64,000 nucleotides of DNA from Prototheca cutis (Eukaryota; Chlorophyta; Trebouxiophyceae; Chlorellales; Chlorellaceae). The stretch is from the NCBI GenBank assembly GCA_002897115.2, contig BCIH01000003.1:1620185-1684184 (forward strand), given 5' to 3'. The notes below the pieces were generated by a model. The model did not search any database. It saw only the letters and a program-made list of their open reading frames with translations, and was not told where the DNA came from. A program made the translations under genes and the position numbers. This document shows positions 21,804 to 34,332 of the stretch, piece after piece. The first letter of the stretch is position 1, and each line of letters begins with the position of its first letter.

Positions 21804-22280
21804 CGTCAGTAGTTTGAACGTTGCAGACAGTCGCCATCTGGTCTTGGAAGTAATGCACATGCAAGCACAGAAGAAGAGCTTGTATAAACTCGTTTCACCG
21901 TCCCCTCATGGCGCAACGACTGGCTTGTTTGCGCCGACCGTGCCATATCCTTTGCATGTGATAGCCTTGCTTTCTTCCTAGCTGTGCCCTTGTGGGCCAT
22001 CGGTCAGTTGTTGAATTTGATTGTTCAATGTTGTTTGTTCGTTCAAGGCAGCCAGGGCTGGGGCACTGGACTTCCGCAGCCGGGGCGTGTGAGGACCCGA
22101 GCAGGGCGGGTTGCTGGGCAGAGAGGTCACGTCATGGGTACCAACACACGTATGCAGTCGCCGATGACGAGAGCGATGGTGCTGCTTGGCGGCTTGTCGG
22201 TTATGCTGCAGCATGCTGTGACAGCATGCTGCAGAGATGCCTCCTTGTTTTCTCGCCCCAAGTGGAGATCAAGATCAGAG
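21804..22280. other. Convergent spacer, no gene seen
   Basis: It separates the stop of the F-box-LysM gene from the stop of the NIPA gene. A palindrome-like repeat of GCAGCATGCTGTGACAGCAT near 22207-22232 is visible and could form a hairpin in RNA. Nothing else is supported. Confidence 0.5.
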
Positions 22281-23776
22281 TCAGACACGGGCGTCCTTGG
22301 TGCTGACCAGCTCGACGCTCTCGTCACCACCCGGGCGTTTGACCCCGGCACCGTCGAGGATGGTGGCAAAGGGCAAATCTCCCAGGTCGCGCGTGACGTG
22401 GAGCAGCGTGGTGCCACACAGGATGGTGACAAAGCCCGAGGCCTGTGTGGCCGTGGCCGCCCACCCCTGACTTGTCCGAAACATGGCCGCCGAAGCCAGC
22501 AGCGTGAGTGACGTAAACCCGGCATAATACAGCGGCGTGACGAGCGCCGTGCTGAACAGGTCCAGCGCGATGTTCAGGTACGTCATTTGCGTCAGCACCG
22601 CAGCGATCACCACGCCAGCAAACACCCAGGTGGCCGGGTGCACAAACTGATTGTCCCCGGCCCACGTCAGCTTCAATGCCAGACCCAGCGCCTTGCACGC
22701 CACCACCGACAGGCTGCCCACCGCCGAGCAAATGGAAAGCGAGACCAGCGGATTCGAAGCCTTGGTCTCGGGTGACGTCCGCAGGATGAGCCACGCCGCC
22801 GTGCCCACTGCCCATGCCGTGTACAGCAGGAACCCTGTTTATTCACACGTATTTGATTTCTCATTTGTGCGAGTTTCAGAGATTTGTGTCGAGGTTGCAG
22901 GCAGCGCGTAATGCCATGTGGACTGCGCCAGGTGATTGCAATCACAAAAAAACCACGGAACCGGGCCCCCTCCCAAACAAAAAACTCACTGGGCTGCATG
23001 GCGAGGAGCCAGACCTCTGGGATGGAGTGCAGTGGCCTCTCCTCGGGCGCATGCAGGACGATGGCCATGGAGCCCGTGATGCAGAGGATGCAGCCCATCA
23101 CGCCAAGAGCGTTGAGCTTCTCACCCAGCAAAAAGTGAGCGAGAACCGCACTGCATCATGAGCTTGGGTGGTTGCTTTATCGGTTTCATTGTCCTCTGGC
23201 CAGATCGCATGGCATCCCCCTGTGGATCAGCCGCAGCCTTGCGGGCCCCAAGCGCCCAGCACCGACCGCCAGGCGTGGGCCACTCTCATGATCCCCCCCC
23301 CCAAATACGCACCTGACAAGGATGCTGAGGGCGCCCAGTGGCGTGACGAGGATGGCTGGGGCGTAGGCATAGGCTGCAAAATTGGCCAGCTCCCCAAAGA
23401 CCATGCTCAGGAAACCGGCCCACCATAGTGGCTCCGCCAGATACGAGAATCCACCACTGCCTGCGGAGATGCGCCAGCCCACATGCACGTGCGCCGTGAG
23501 TCTGGCTGCCTTTGACCGAACACACCCGCAGGATCAAGCGAACAAGCGTGGATCCACAGCGCGAGTCGCCGAGCAGTGTCGGCAGCCGCGTGAATCCCCC
23601 GCACAAGGCCAACTCCCTCCCGAACGATGTCGTGTCTCTTACGAACCAGCACGGAGTCCGGTCGCTCCTGCCCTCCTCAGACCCTTCTTCTTCACAATAA
23701 AGCTGGATCCAATGAACAACGAGGAGCTGACGGCCAGAATCAAGCCCTTGTTCAAGTCCGACAAGCCCGAGTCCAT
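22281..23776 (-). CDS. NIPA-type magnesium transporter (DUF803)
   Basis: Four exons on the minus strand (23647-23776, 23313-23460, 22990-23150 and 22281-22834) close to 330 residues. Family hallmarks appear in order: [120 protein letters not shown] and [13 protein letters not shown]. About nine membrane helices are expected. Plant and animal NIPA proteins sit in the plasma membrane or early endosomes and move Mg and other divalent cations. The intron after exon 2 has a ten-base G run just after the donor in transcript sense. Confidence 0.95.
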
Positions 23777-24510
23777 GGCATCCTGATGCCCGTATCCTAT
23801 GCCATCGCGCCCTCTTTTAAAGGTGAAAACACCATATGCTCTACTTGCAGATCGTAGAATCGCTTCTAATCAGAAAGCGGCGTGGCAGCTGAGGGGCTTC
23901 TCTGGATCTCCGGGACATGCAGGTGGTGGCGATGCGAGTTTAGCGGGGCCCCCCAGACCCCCATCCATCACCCACCAGCACATGCCCGGCACCCCCGTAC
24001 GGACAGTCCCGAGTTCGAGCATTCTGCGCCATGGATGTCAGCCCCCCCTTTGGGCTCGCAAGATGTTGTCAACAGATCACATCGAGAAGCTCTGCACGCT
24101 CGACGGTGCGCCGCAGGCGGGTGTGGAGGATCTCAAATGATCCTGACGTAACCTTCTAGCAGGGCAGACGGGAGCTGGGGAGGAGCGGGGCTCGGGCCGA
24201 CAGAGATCTGCTACAAATCCCATTGGGCAAGGGCGTTGCAGGATTGTTATTCATAGTATGTTCCAGAACACAGTGTTGATGTGGTAGTCGCAGCTTTACC
24301 TTGTGGAGGCCCCGCTGGGGCAGGCGCGGCGGCAGCAGGTGGTCAAATGGAGCGCGACTGCATGCCGGCCAGGGCACCCTCTGATTCCAGATGTCTGCAG
24401 GCTAGGGCGTATGCATTGGTATAGGAATATGAAACCGGGCCTCAGGATCACTTCGGGACGGGTACCTCCATCTGCCGAAATCACCGCAGTGCCAGAGAAG
24501 CGGACCAACG
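23777..24510. promoter_or_regulatory. Divergent spacer, NIPA / ABCC genes
   Basis: About 730 bp between divergent starts. It should hold both promoters. Overlapping frames are present but none has a domain or coherent exon structure. Confidence 0.45.
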
Positions 24511-27500
24511 ATGGCCGGGGATGCGGCAACTTCCGCGGTTGGCATGCAGGGGAAGCCCAGTGCCGAGCCGGCACCCAACCCCCAACCACTCAAACTCAGG
24601 CGGAACCCGCTCAGCTACGTGTTCTTCTCCTGGTTCACGCCAATCTTCATCAAGGCGAGCGCCATTTGTCGGTTTCCAACCTGGCATGCTGGTGCTTGAC
24701 CCTTGTTTGTCTGGGGAGGGGGTCAAGCGGCACAAGCCAATGTGTCACCACCCTCCCGGGCCCCCCGATTCGGTGCTTCACTCCCCCCCAAGACACACAC
24801 ACTCTCTGGCAGGGCTGGCGCAAGCCTCTGGAGTTTGTGGACCTGTATGACATCCCCGCTGACTTGAAGACAGACGAGGCGTTTGAAAAATTTGAGGCTG
24901 ACTGGGATGCCACGGTGCGGGCGGCGGCAGATGGCGGCGAACGTGGCCGGGCGCATCTGGCGGCGGGCCGGCGCGGCGACGACAGCTGGCTCCTGTCAAG
25001 CAGCTTCCTGCGCGCGCACTGGCTGCGTCTGACGGCCGTGGTGGCGCTGCAGCTGCTTTACACTGCCTCCACCTTTGGGGGTCCCCTGCTGCTCAACCAG
25101 ATCACGAAATTCCTGGAGCTGCCGGAATCTGCACAGCAGGTGCTGGAGTTGGTCTCGTTTGTTGGCCCTTGATTTTGTACTTGCTTCCATGTACCTGCAA
25201 ATCATATCACTATATACCCCCTACCCCCCCCCCCCCCCCCAACACACACACACCACCAATCTACGACGTAGGGCCACGAGCTCACCCGGGCGTACCTGCT
25301 GGCCATGGCAATGTTTTTGATCCCGGCGTTTGGCACGCTGGTGAACAGCATGTCCAACCGCATCAGCATCGGGACGCAGGTCATGCTCCGAGCAGAGCTG
25401 AATGCCGCCATGTACGAAAAGGCCCTCCGCCTGAGCATGAGATCGCGGCAGCAGGTCGAGCTGGGCCGCATCGTCAACATCATGTCGCAGGACGTCAACC
25501 AGCTCCAGCAGTTTCTGTACCCCTACATCCAGCAGCTGGTGACGGGGCCGGCCACCATCATTGCCTGCATCGTGCTGCTGTGGTTCCAGATCCAATGGAC
25601 CACGTTCCTTGCCCTGGGCATCCTAATCATCACGCTCGCCCTCTCGGGGGCCTGCGTCGGGCGGCTCATGTACTTCCGGCGAGACATGCTCAAGCAGGGA
25701 GACCTGGTAGGTGGTGCCTGTGGTTATGTGTGTTTTTTGAGAGGAGGAGGTGTCTTCTCGGATTGTCGTTGGCCGAACAGCTGTCCTCCGGGATTGTCAT
25801 TGGCCAGGACAGCTGTCCTCTGGGTATTTTGTGGCCGGGACAGCTGTCCTTTGAGGTGCCAGACAGTTCAGCTGTCTGGGCGTGCCCTCAGGAAGGGTTC
25901 AATCCGGCACACATGCTCTTAAAACAATGAGCTTTTGCTGGTGCAATGTGCATGGTGGGACCACTCCAACGCAGCAATTGATCCCCCTTGATCACATCAA
26001 ATGAGTGCGCACATGCCCACCCCGTGCTGCAGCGCGTGAAGCTGATGAACCAGCTGCTGACCGGGATCAGGGTGCTGAAGATGTATGCCTGGGAGACGAC
26101 GCAGGAGGCAGTGGTGTGTTGGTGGTCGCGTGGAGGGGTTGCTGTGCTTTGGGAAGAAGGGGGTCCTCACCTGCATGGTGGTGCTGCCCGAGTGGAGAAT
26201 GGATCGAGCCCCTTTGCTTATGGACTGTCGGCTTTGCCCCTGTGGCAGGCAGTCAAACCCTCACTCCCGAGCCCGTGCAAATCCCTGGAGGGCACTCACT
26301 TCCAAGCCCCTCGTCCACGCTCCCCTCGGACAGATCATGAAAGTTCGGAAGGATGAACTGCACGAATATGCCAGGGCCATCCCTTATCGGATGGGCATGA
26401 TCTGCACCATGGCGGCCGGACCCGTGGTCGCCATGGTTGTAAGCTTCTCCGTCTATGGTGTCACCAACCCTGAGCAGTTTACGCCTTCAGCCATCTTCAC
26501 CGCCATCTCACTGTGCGGCGTGGCCTTCTTTTGAGGCTTTTCTCTCGCGGGGAGCTGGCCAGAATGGGTGTATGCCCTGTTGGGGACAGTAAGGGGTGTG
26601 TGTGCTGTTGGTGGACGCGGGCCCCCCATGTTTGGGCCCAGCTGCATGATTGCAGTGAGTGTGCAGCAGCCAGCGGCTCCCATGAAAACCATGCCCACCC
26701 TCGTCAGCTACATCACAACACTGCAGGTTTCAGCTGCTGCGGACGCCACTTATGTTTTTGCCCTTTGCCCTGATGCAAATGGCCAATTCGATGGTGTCCA
26801 TCCGCCGGCTGACGGCATTCCTGCTGGCAGAAGACCGCACCGACTATGTGGAGCCGCTGCCTGGGCCAGGGGTCGAGATCCAGGACGCAACGTTCTTCTG
26901 GGCAGAGCCTCCGCCCCCTGTTGTCATCGAGATCGGGGCCAAGAAGAAGAAAGGCCAGAAAGGCAAGGGAGAGGAGGCCGCACAAGCAGACGCGGGCCAG
27001 GACGCTCCTGCGGGCCCCGAAGCTGCAAATGCAGGTATGTCAGAATTGCATGTGAGGCTTCGGCCTCGACTTGTCCAGGGGGGATGTGGAACTGCAGGTA
27101 TGCCGCGGTGTCGGGGGGGGATATGAACGCCCATTCCGACTCTCAATCCTTTCGCCACAGAGCCAGAGGTGGTGAGCACGGCTCAAGAGCAGCCACAATT
27201 GGGAGGCGAGGACGACCCAAAAGTCGTCTTCTGGCTTCGTGATATCAATCTCAAGGTCGGGAGGCATGTGGGGCAGTTGCTGTCAGAATCTGGGCGTTGG
27301 TCTTGGTGACAGGGAGTAAACCTTCCATGGGATGGTGGACCAAAGGGGTTGGGTTGAGGACGGCTGGCAGGGCAATGTATCTCCCATGTGTCATTTCCCG
27401 AGGTGAAGAGGCACGTAACCCATTGCCACGGGTCCTCAGGTGGCACCTGGCGAGCTCGTCTGCATCGTGGGGCGTGTCGGCCAGGGCAAATCGTCCCTCA

Positions 27501-30500
27501 TCCAGGCCATCCTGGGAGAGATGGACAAGCAGGAGGGAACGGTGAAGGTGAGAGGAAAGGGGGAAAAGGAGGTGGGAGGGAGGGGAAAGGCAGCTGTCTC
27601 TGGGGGCTTGGGTGACGGTAGCAGTGTCCACACGCAACAAGAGCCTTTGCTATTGCTCAGGCCCTGCTCCCCTCTCTCGACATCGTGGCCGAGCCCCACC
27701 CATCTCATCGTTGGCCAACAAACGCAGGTCGGCGGTCGGGTTGCCTATGTGCCGCAGCAGGCGTGGATCATGAACGCCACGCTCAAGGAGAACGTCCTAT
27801 TTGGCAAGCCCTTTGATGAGCAGCACTGGCAGGAGGCCATCGAGGTGGGTTTCGATGATGATGATGGGGGTCCGACTGGGTGGGTGGCTTTTGATCAGAG
27901 TCGGCATGTTCAAGGTGCAGGACGCTGCACAGGACAGCATGCGTGGCGATGTCCGGTACCCCCAGCGACTGGACTTTTGCTTGACCCCCGAATCCTGAAC
28001 CACCGGCATGCTCCGACGCACGCTCTCCCGCAGTACGCCTGCGTGCAAACTGATCTGGAGGTGCTGCCCGCTGGCGCTGAGACGGAAATTGGAGAAAAGG
28101 GCATCAACCTGTCTGGCGGCCAGAAGCAGCGCGTATCCCTGGCCAGGGCACTCTACCAGGATGGCGACATGTACATCATGGATGACCCGCTGTCAGCAGT
28201 GGACGTCCATGTTGGCAAAGCCCTTTTCGAAAACCTCATTTGCAAGGCGCTCAAGGGCAAGACGAGGCTGCTGGTGACCAACAGCCTGCAGTATGCGCCG
28301 CGGGCGGACAAAGTTGTCGTGATTGATGGCGGCCGGATCGTGGCGAGCGGGACGTACGAGGATTGCCTGCAGAACGAATGTTTTGCCACGCTGGTGCGCG
28401 AGCACGCCGCTGAGGTTGCTGCCGCCGAGGAAGAGGAGCACGAGGAAGCCGCGATCGAACTGGCCGTCGATGCCATGCCCGGACATGCTCACGCATTGGG
28501 TCGTGAAGAGACTCAGCCTCCAGGGACACCAGATGTGGAGAGTGTCCTCGGTGGCGACGGGCACGCCGACGAAAGCATGCCAAATGGAACGCCAAACGGC
28601 CTGGACCACACGAAAAAGGGCACTGGTGGGGGAGAGCTCGTAGCGCATGTCCGCAGGATGGTGGCCAAGGAGGGAAAGCGTGGCGTGGAGGGTCGGTCGT
28701 CATCCTACAAGACCAGCAGGGAGTCTTCCGTCACCACTAAGGTCATTGATGGTGGTGGTGGTTGTGCTTGGGTGGCTAGGTGTTGGTGCATGTGTCCGTT
28801 CGCGCCTGGCCATGTGTTCATGCCCGTTGTCAACAGACTGCCAGCACAGCGGCGACACGCAGTCCGCCACTCCACATTCCTGAACCAACACATGCCTGCA
28901 ATTCACGGTCACAGACTGGCGGCAAGCCCACCAGTGGTGCGCTGATGACGGCTGAGGAGCGGGAGGTGGGCAAGGTGGCGTGGGCGGTGTACTGGAGCTA
29001 CATCGTGTGCTACGGCCCTCCCATGGCACTGCTGCTGTTGATTTTCTGGGGCTGCGAGGAGACACTGAATGTCCTGGCAAGCTGGTGGCTGTCCGTGTGG
29101 ACAAATGCCGAGTCGGTGTCCAGCGTGGAGACGGCGCTGGGCATCCCGCACAGCTTTAACCGCATGCGGTACATTGGCGGCTACCTTGGCTTCTCATTCG
29201 GCTACATCATCATGCTGGGTCTGCGCCAAGGTTCCAACTTGATCAGCTCAATAACCGCTTCCAGGAAAGTCTACCACCGCTCGCTCAGCTCGGTGCAGGG
29301 CGCCCCCGTCTCGTTCTTCGACACCACCCCCGTCGGCCGCATCCTCAACCGCTTCTCGAAGGTATTGTGATTGTTGTGCCGTGTGTTACGAGGGGTCTCC
29401 ATGCCCCGACGCGCCGCACTGCACACAGACAGTGCGCAACAGTGCACGGCCGAGCAAGCGACCTCGACGATGACTGCAGGATACAATGGACATGGATTTG
29501 ATGCTGGCGATTACGCTGAGTCAGCTGGGGACGTGCATCATGAACCTGGCTGGCACAATTATTTTCATTGCCGTTATCCAGCCCTGGATCCTGGTGGGCG
29601 TCGGACCCTTGGCGGTGGTGTACTTTTTCATCCAGCTGTTTTACCGCCGGTCATACATCGAGTTTCAGCGCCACGATGCCGTGTCGCGGTCGCCCATTTA
29701 CGCCCACTTCTCCGAGACGCTGACGGGCGTGGACACGCTGCGGGCCTACGGCGCCACGCCCCGGGCCATCGCCACTGCCCGTGCCCAAGTGGACACCAAC
29801 CACCGTGCCTACTGGTGCCTGGGCATGGCGGGGGAGTGGCTGAGTGTGCGGCTCGACATCATGGGCGCGCTCATCGTCTTTCTCGTCGCGATCCTCGCCG
29901 TAGTCAACCGCAACCAATCCAATGTGTCCCTCATGGGTACGGGAGCAGGAGGAGTAGGAGGAGGAGGACTTGTGTTTGGTGATTGGCTTGCTTGCTGGGG
30001 GTTGTGTCGGCATGAATCGTGCGGATGCACGCGTCCAGGATTGACGGTCGTCACCCCCTTGTCCCGCACCCCAACACACCCCTCCCTCCCATCCCATGCT
30101 CGACAGCACTGACGCTGAGTCAGGCGCTGAGCGTAACACAGTTTTTGAAGATGGCGGTCAATATGGCGGCGCAGTTTGAGAGCAAGATGAACGCGGTGGA
30201 GCGACTGGTGGAGTACTGGGACCTGCCCCAGGAGAAGGGCCTGGACTTGCCGGACAAGACCCCACCAGACACCTGGCCCGACGCGGGCGCGCTGGAGTAC
30301 CAGGACGTCTGGATGCGGTATCGTCCGGGTCTGGACTCGGTGCTCAAGGGCGTCAGCTTCGCCATTGAGCCAAGGGACAAGCTGGGTATCGTGGGGCGGA
30401 CGGGATCGGGAAAGAGCAGCCTGATCGTGTCCCTGTTCCGCCTGGCAGAACCCTACAGGGGCGACATCATCCTCGACGGCCTCAGCATCTTGACCCTGGG

Positions 30501-31306
30501 CCTGCGGGACCTGCGTTCCCGAATTGCCGTCATCCCCCAGGTGAGCTGCTTTTGTCGTGGATTACGTAATCCGAGGAGAACTGCGTGCATGCACATCACA
30601 AATGTGTCGAGAAATTGCTCCGCTTCAACAACTGCAGGATCCGGTGCTGTTCAGCGGCACGGTACGCAGCAATCTGGACCCCTTTGGAAAGTGCGGCGAT
30701 GCCGAGATCTGGGAGGCCCTGGGACAGGTGGATCTCAGGACTGCGGTGATGGCCCTGGACGGCGGACTCGATGCTCGTGTCGCTGAAAACGGTGAAAACT
30801 TCTCGGTCGGGCAACGCCAACTCATCTGCCTGGCCCGGGCGCTCCTCCGTGATGTGAGGGAGAGAGAGATTTTCGTGTCATTGGCTGGAGCGCTTTTTTT
30901 ATATGCTTTGTTTGGGGACGGGTGGGGACTTGTTGTTTGGATCATAGGACGTGGGGCCCCTTACTGTGATAGATCACATAATCCATGTAACCCCCCCATT
31001 GAATCCCAACCCTTGCAGCCCCAAGTGCTGGTAGCCGATGAGGCCACGGCATCGGTGGATTCGGAGACGGATGCATTTATTCAGAAGACCATTCGACGCC
31101 AGTTCAGGCACTGCACGGTCATCACCATCGCCCACCGCATCAACACCATCCTCGACTCAACAAAGGTGCTGGTCATGGACGCCGGGCGTGTGGCCGAGTT
31201 CAACACGGTGCAGAATCTGATGAACCATGCCGACTCTACTTTCCGTGGCATGGTCCTCGAGGCCAGGGCGGGGTGGCATGCACCGTCTCAGACGGACGGT
31301 TCCTGA
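24511..31306 (+). CDS. ABCC (MRP-type) full-length ABC transporter without TMD0
   Basis: A full transporter (TMD1-NBD1-TMD2-NBD2) expected to export conjugates or load them into the vacuole. Fifteen exons close to 1,447 residues: 24511-24654, 24813-25139, 25272-25706, 26033-26113, 26334-26519, 26734-27034, 27161-27255, 27440-27547, 27728-27844, 28034-28741, 28915-29361, 29480-29936, 30107-30540, 30638-30853 and 31019-31306. NBD1: GRVGQGKSS (about 534), LSGGQKQR (about 624) and MDDPLSAVD, with Asp in place of the catalytic Glu, as usual for ABCC site 1. NBD2: GRTGSGKSS (about 1232), FSVGQRQL and VADEATASVD with the Glu present. TMD1 starts soon after NPLSYVFFSWFTPIF, so there is no TMD0. A Lys-rich then Ala/Glu-rich insert (AKKKKGQKGKG) splits the front of NBD1. 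Intron 1 requires a GC donor. Confidence 0.95.
25224..25253 (+). repeat. C run plus (AC)n before ABCC exon 3
   Basis: Seventeen C, then six AC units, ending about 18 bases before the acceptor AG at 25270-25271. Confidence 0.95.
25771..25880 (+). repeat. Decaying ~31-bp direct repeat within ABCC intron 3
   Basis: The core CAGCTGTC recurs at 25778, 25810, 25841 and 25869 (spacings 32, 31 and 28). Three copies share TGGCC upstream and CCT downstream; the fourth is degraded. The core contains the palindrome CAGCTG. The block lies wholly inside the intron 25707-26032. Confidence 0.85.
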
Positions 31307-31814
31307 GGACTAGGTTTTGAATTGTTGGATGGGCAATTGCCCCGCTGGTCAGTCGGTTACTGCGCAACTCCCCGGCCCACCCAGCAAACTCCGAAGACTC
31401 TTGCCTAAGAAGAAGCCTTTGTTTGGCAAGGACAATGCTAATCAAATAGCAAGAAGAATATCCTTTTCTGTTGATTTTCCCCCCGAACAAACGCGCATGT
31501 GTGCATCTGCCTTCGTCAGATGCACCCACCTGGCTCATTCACAAGGAGCATGCCCTTCTCATGCATGCTCTCTGGAGAACGGGGCCCCTACTTTGAGAGA
31601 TGACCGTGCCATCTCAGACCTCACATACCCCACACATGGCCCTGAAGATTGAAGATGCTGAAAACAATGCTGCAGTTGAGTCAAAGCCACAGAGACGGAG
31701 TTCTGCTGTGTGCTGGCATCTGGCCATGTTCACAATAGTTCTTGCTGCAGGGTCCTTGAGGAAGATGTGGACTGGGATTGAACCCAATCCAAACAGAGGC
31801 ATAAGCACCCATGC
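31307..31814. other. Convergent spacer, ABCC / ORC5
   Basis: It holds the 3' UTRs of the two genes. It is less GC-rich than the flanking exons. No gene is supported. Confidence 0.5.
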
Positions 31815-33902
31815 TCATGCGAGCTTGATGTAGTCGGAAAGGTGAACTTGGAGATTGCCAGCTACGGCATAGGCCACAGAATCTTCCACGTTGCACCGGT
31901 ACAGGCACCCGGGGTCCAGGACATCTGTCCCCGCGACGCCCAGCATGCGCAGTGTGACCAGCGACTGCAGGGCCATCAGCACGTCTGCCGACATCATCTC
32001 TGCGGGGTAGTCTGTCGAGTGCATCGATTCCGCAGCCGCCCAGTCCAACCGCCGTTTCCAGCCGTCGGCCCGGTCGGGGTCGCGGCTCGGCAACTCGTTG
32101 TCCAGCCCGCCGTCAGGGTTGCGCCCCGCCGCGCTTTCCTCGTGAGCGGCATACAGCGCATAAAAAATGTGGAGCAGGCGCTCCAGGGGAAAGGCGTGCG
32201 GGCCCTTGAGCAGGGCCTCGGCACTGGCTTCCACCTGGGCGTTGGGTTGGGAAAGTGGAGGAAGGGGGTTGGAAGTCTGGGGGGGGAGGAGGTGCCATTG
32301 ACCTAGCAACTACGACAGTGGTGGTGCTGAAACGATAGCGGTGGAACATCACCAAGCAGCAGAAAATCCCCCCTCACCCCCACACAAACAAAAAACAAAA
32401 GGACAGCCAAACCACAGCATGAAAAACAGCGCGTGCCATTCGGTCGTGGGTGAGGCCGCTGCGCTTGGCCCGTTTGGCACGGTATCCGGGGTCAAACACG
32501 GCGCGGTCGGTTGTGGCCTGGTTCCTGCTGGCCAGGAACGCGGCCAGGATGAGGTACTTTGATACGTAGGGCAGCTGGAATGGCAGCTGAGATGGCGGGC
32601 GGATGCTCGCTCCGGCAGGCGGGACACGGCCTGGAGCGACCGTCTCTAAGGACCCCGGACCGTCCCCGGCGTCGTCCAGGGCAGCTGCACTGCTTCGCTC
32701 GGCAACCACACGCTGCACCGCGGCCACGATGCGGGCGTGGAGCTGGGCGGGGCCCAGCTTCCGGCCAGCTTCCAGCGGGGCCACGTAGAGCGGGAGCAGG
32801 CGCCGGACGCCGGCTTCAACCTCCAGCAGGTCGGATGTCGCGCGGCGGTACGTCGGCACAAAGGCCGTCAGGAAGCTGCGCAGAACCTGGTCGAGATCTG
32901 CTACCTGTGGCAGTGTCCCCCGTCGTGCCAGCAGCCGCCGCTCGATGATCTGTTGCCATTGCAGCGTGTCAAAGGAAGCGGGGCGGGCGGGTTGAGGTGT
33001 GGCAGGAAGCCATGGGCCATCATACTCTCAGTTGCAGCAGAAATGCATTGCAGGTGAGGCGCCCTCCCACGAATGCTTGCCCAGGCAATGCCAATACACC
33101 ATGCGCCATGAGCAAACCCCATTCTCGCACCTGGATCAGCTCGTCAGAGGTGTATGCCGGTGCTGCCAGCTGGCGCGGCGGCGGCAGGCCGGCCGTGGAG
33201 GTCAGAAACACCCCACTGGACCAGGGCCGCCGGTCGATGAGCAGGAGGGACAGGGGCACGTCGGCTTCCACCCCGGCGCGGGCCAGTGCGGTGAGTAAAT
33301 CTGTCCCGGACAGTCGGCGGACGTTATCCAGCACAATCCATGCGGCCCTGGGCTTGCCAGTCCTGCCCTTGCTCCCACCAGGGAACAGGCTGGGCAGGAG
33401 CTGGAGCAGCTCGGCAGAGCTGGAGCAGGGCGACCCAGGGGCAAAACCCTCGCTGGAGAGGCGGGGACCGTCCTTGAGCTGACTCACCACGCTCCCAAGC
33501 AGTGCCCTGGTGGAGCTGGTGGCAATGCAGTCGATGTACGCGTGTCGGATGCCCCACTCGCGCAGCGCCGCCCTGGTGGTCGTTGGCGGTGGTAGTGATG
33601 GTGAGCCTGAGGGGTTCTGCAGCCCCATAGCACAGCCGTTTGCATCTCTCATGACGGCGTACACTGGATACACATAAGCCACACACCGTGAAACGGAGAT
33701 ATCATGCAATCCCAGCATCCAAGGCGTGACTCTACCTGGTAATGGCAGTCTTGCCAGTGCTGGGGGGCCCGCTGAGGAGGACGGGCGCAGAGCCCTCCAG
33801 GCTGTGTCGGAGCAGGTGCTGCAGGCCATCGATGACAGCTTCTCGGCCTGGAAATGCCTGTTTCAGTGACTCGGTGCCATCATGCGAGCCAACCTGCACC
33901 AT
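31815..33902 (-). CDS. ORC5: Origin recognition complex subunit 5
   Basis: ORC5 is an AAA+ subunit of the complex that marks replication origins and loads MCM. Four exons on the minus strand (33736-33902, 33131-33572, 32413-32949 and 31815-32234) close to 521 residues. The N-terminus FPGREAVIDGLQHLLRH leads into the Walker A motif GPPSTGKTAITR. REWGIRHAYIDCIATSSTRA and AAWIVLDNVRRLSG follow (the Walker B region reads IVLDN). The C-terminal ORC5 hallmarks LPYVSKYLILAAFLASRNQ, FPLERLLHIFYALY and LVTLRMLGVAG are clear. The start at 33902 is the first ATG in frame ahead of the AAA+ core; a longer N-terminus through an upstream exon is possible. Confidence 0.93.
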
Positions 33903-34332
33903 GGCAGTCACGAGCCCGGGGCAGGGTCCTGCTCCTCGGCGCACTGATCCTGCAGGGCGACGAGACGACTGTTCCACAGCTCAGGGGTCTACGAGTCAGA
34001 CACACACCGCCTCGCAGATGGCCTTGTAACGACAATCTATGTTATTTTAATGCAGAATGCAGGGGCATGTGGCTGGTTGAGAGCGGTGGAGCATGGAGAA
34101 GTCTGTTGGCATTCTCCTCTTGTTTGCGCACTTTTTTGAAAGCATTTCGTGACGCCCGCCGGGAGAAACGGCATGGATCCTCGGGTCCAAACCCTAGGAC
34201 CTGCATCATCTCATATTGCCTGGACACCCGATGCATAAATGAACGCCAGCTTGCAGGGAAACATCATGATTTTTGTCGGAGGCATTTTCAGGCATTGAGA
34301 CGAAACCGCGCTCGTGGAACAAGGGTGGCCAG
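33903..34332. promoter_or_regulatory. Divergent promoter ORC5 / SWIM-RING with telobox-like site
   Basis: About 430 bp separate the two start codons. At 34189-34196 the sequence reads AAACCCTA, the telobox found in many plant promoters of replication, ribosome and cell-cycle genes. Its use here is inference. The exact 8-mer can occur by chance. Confidence 0.45.
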
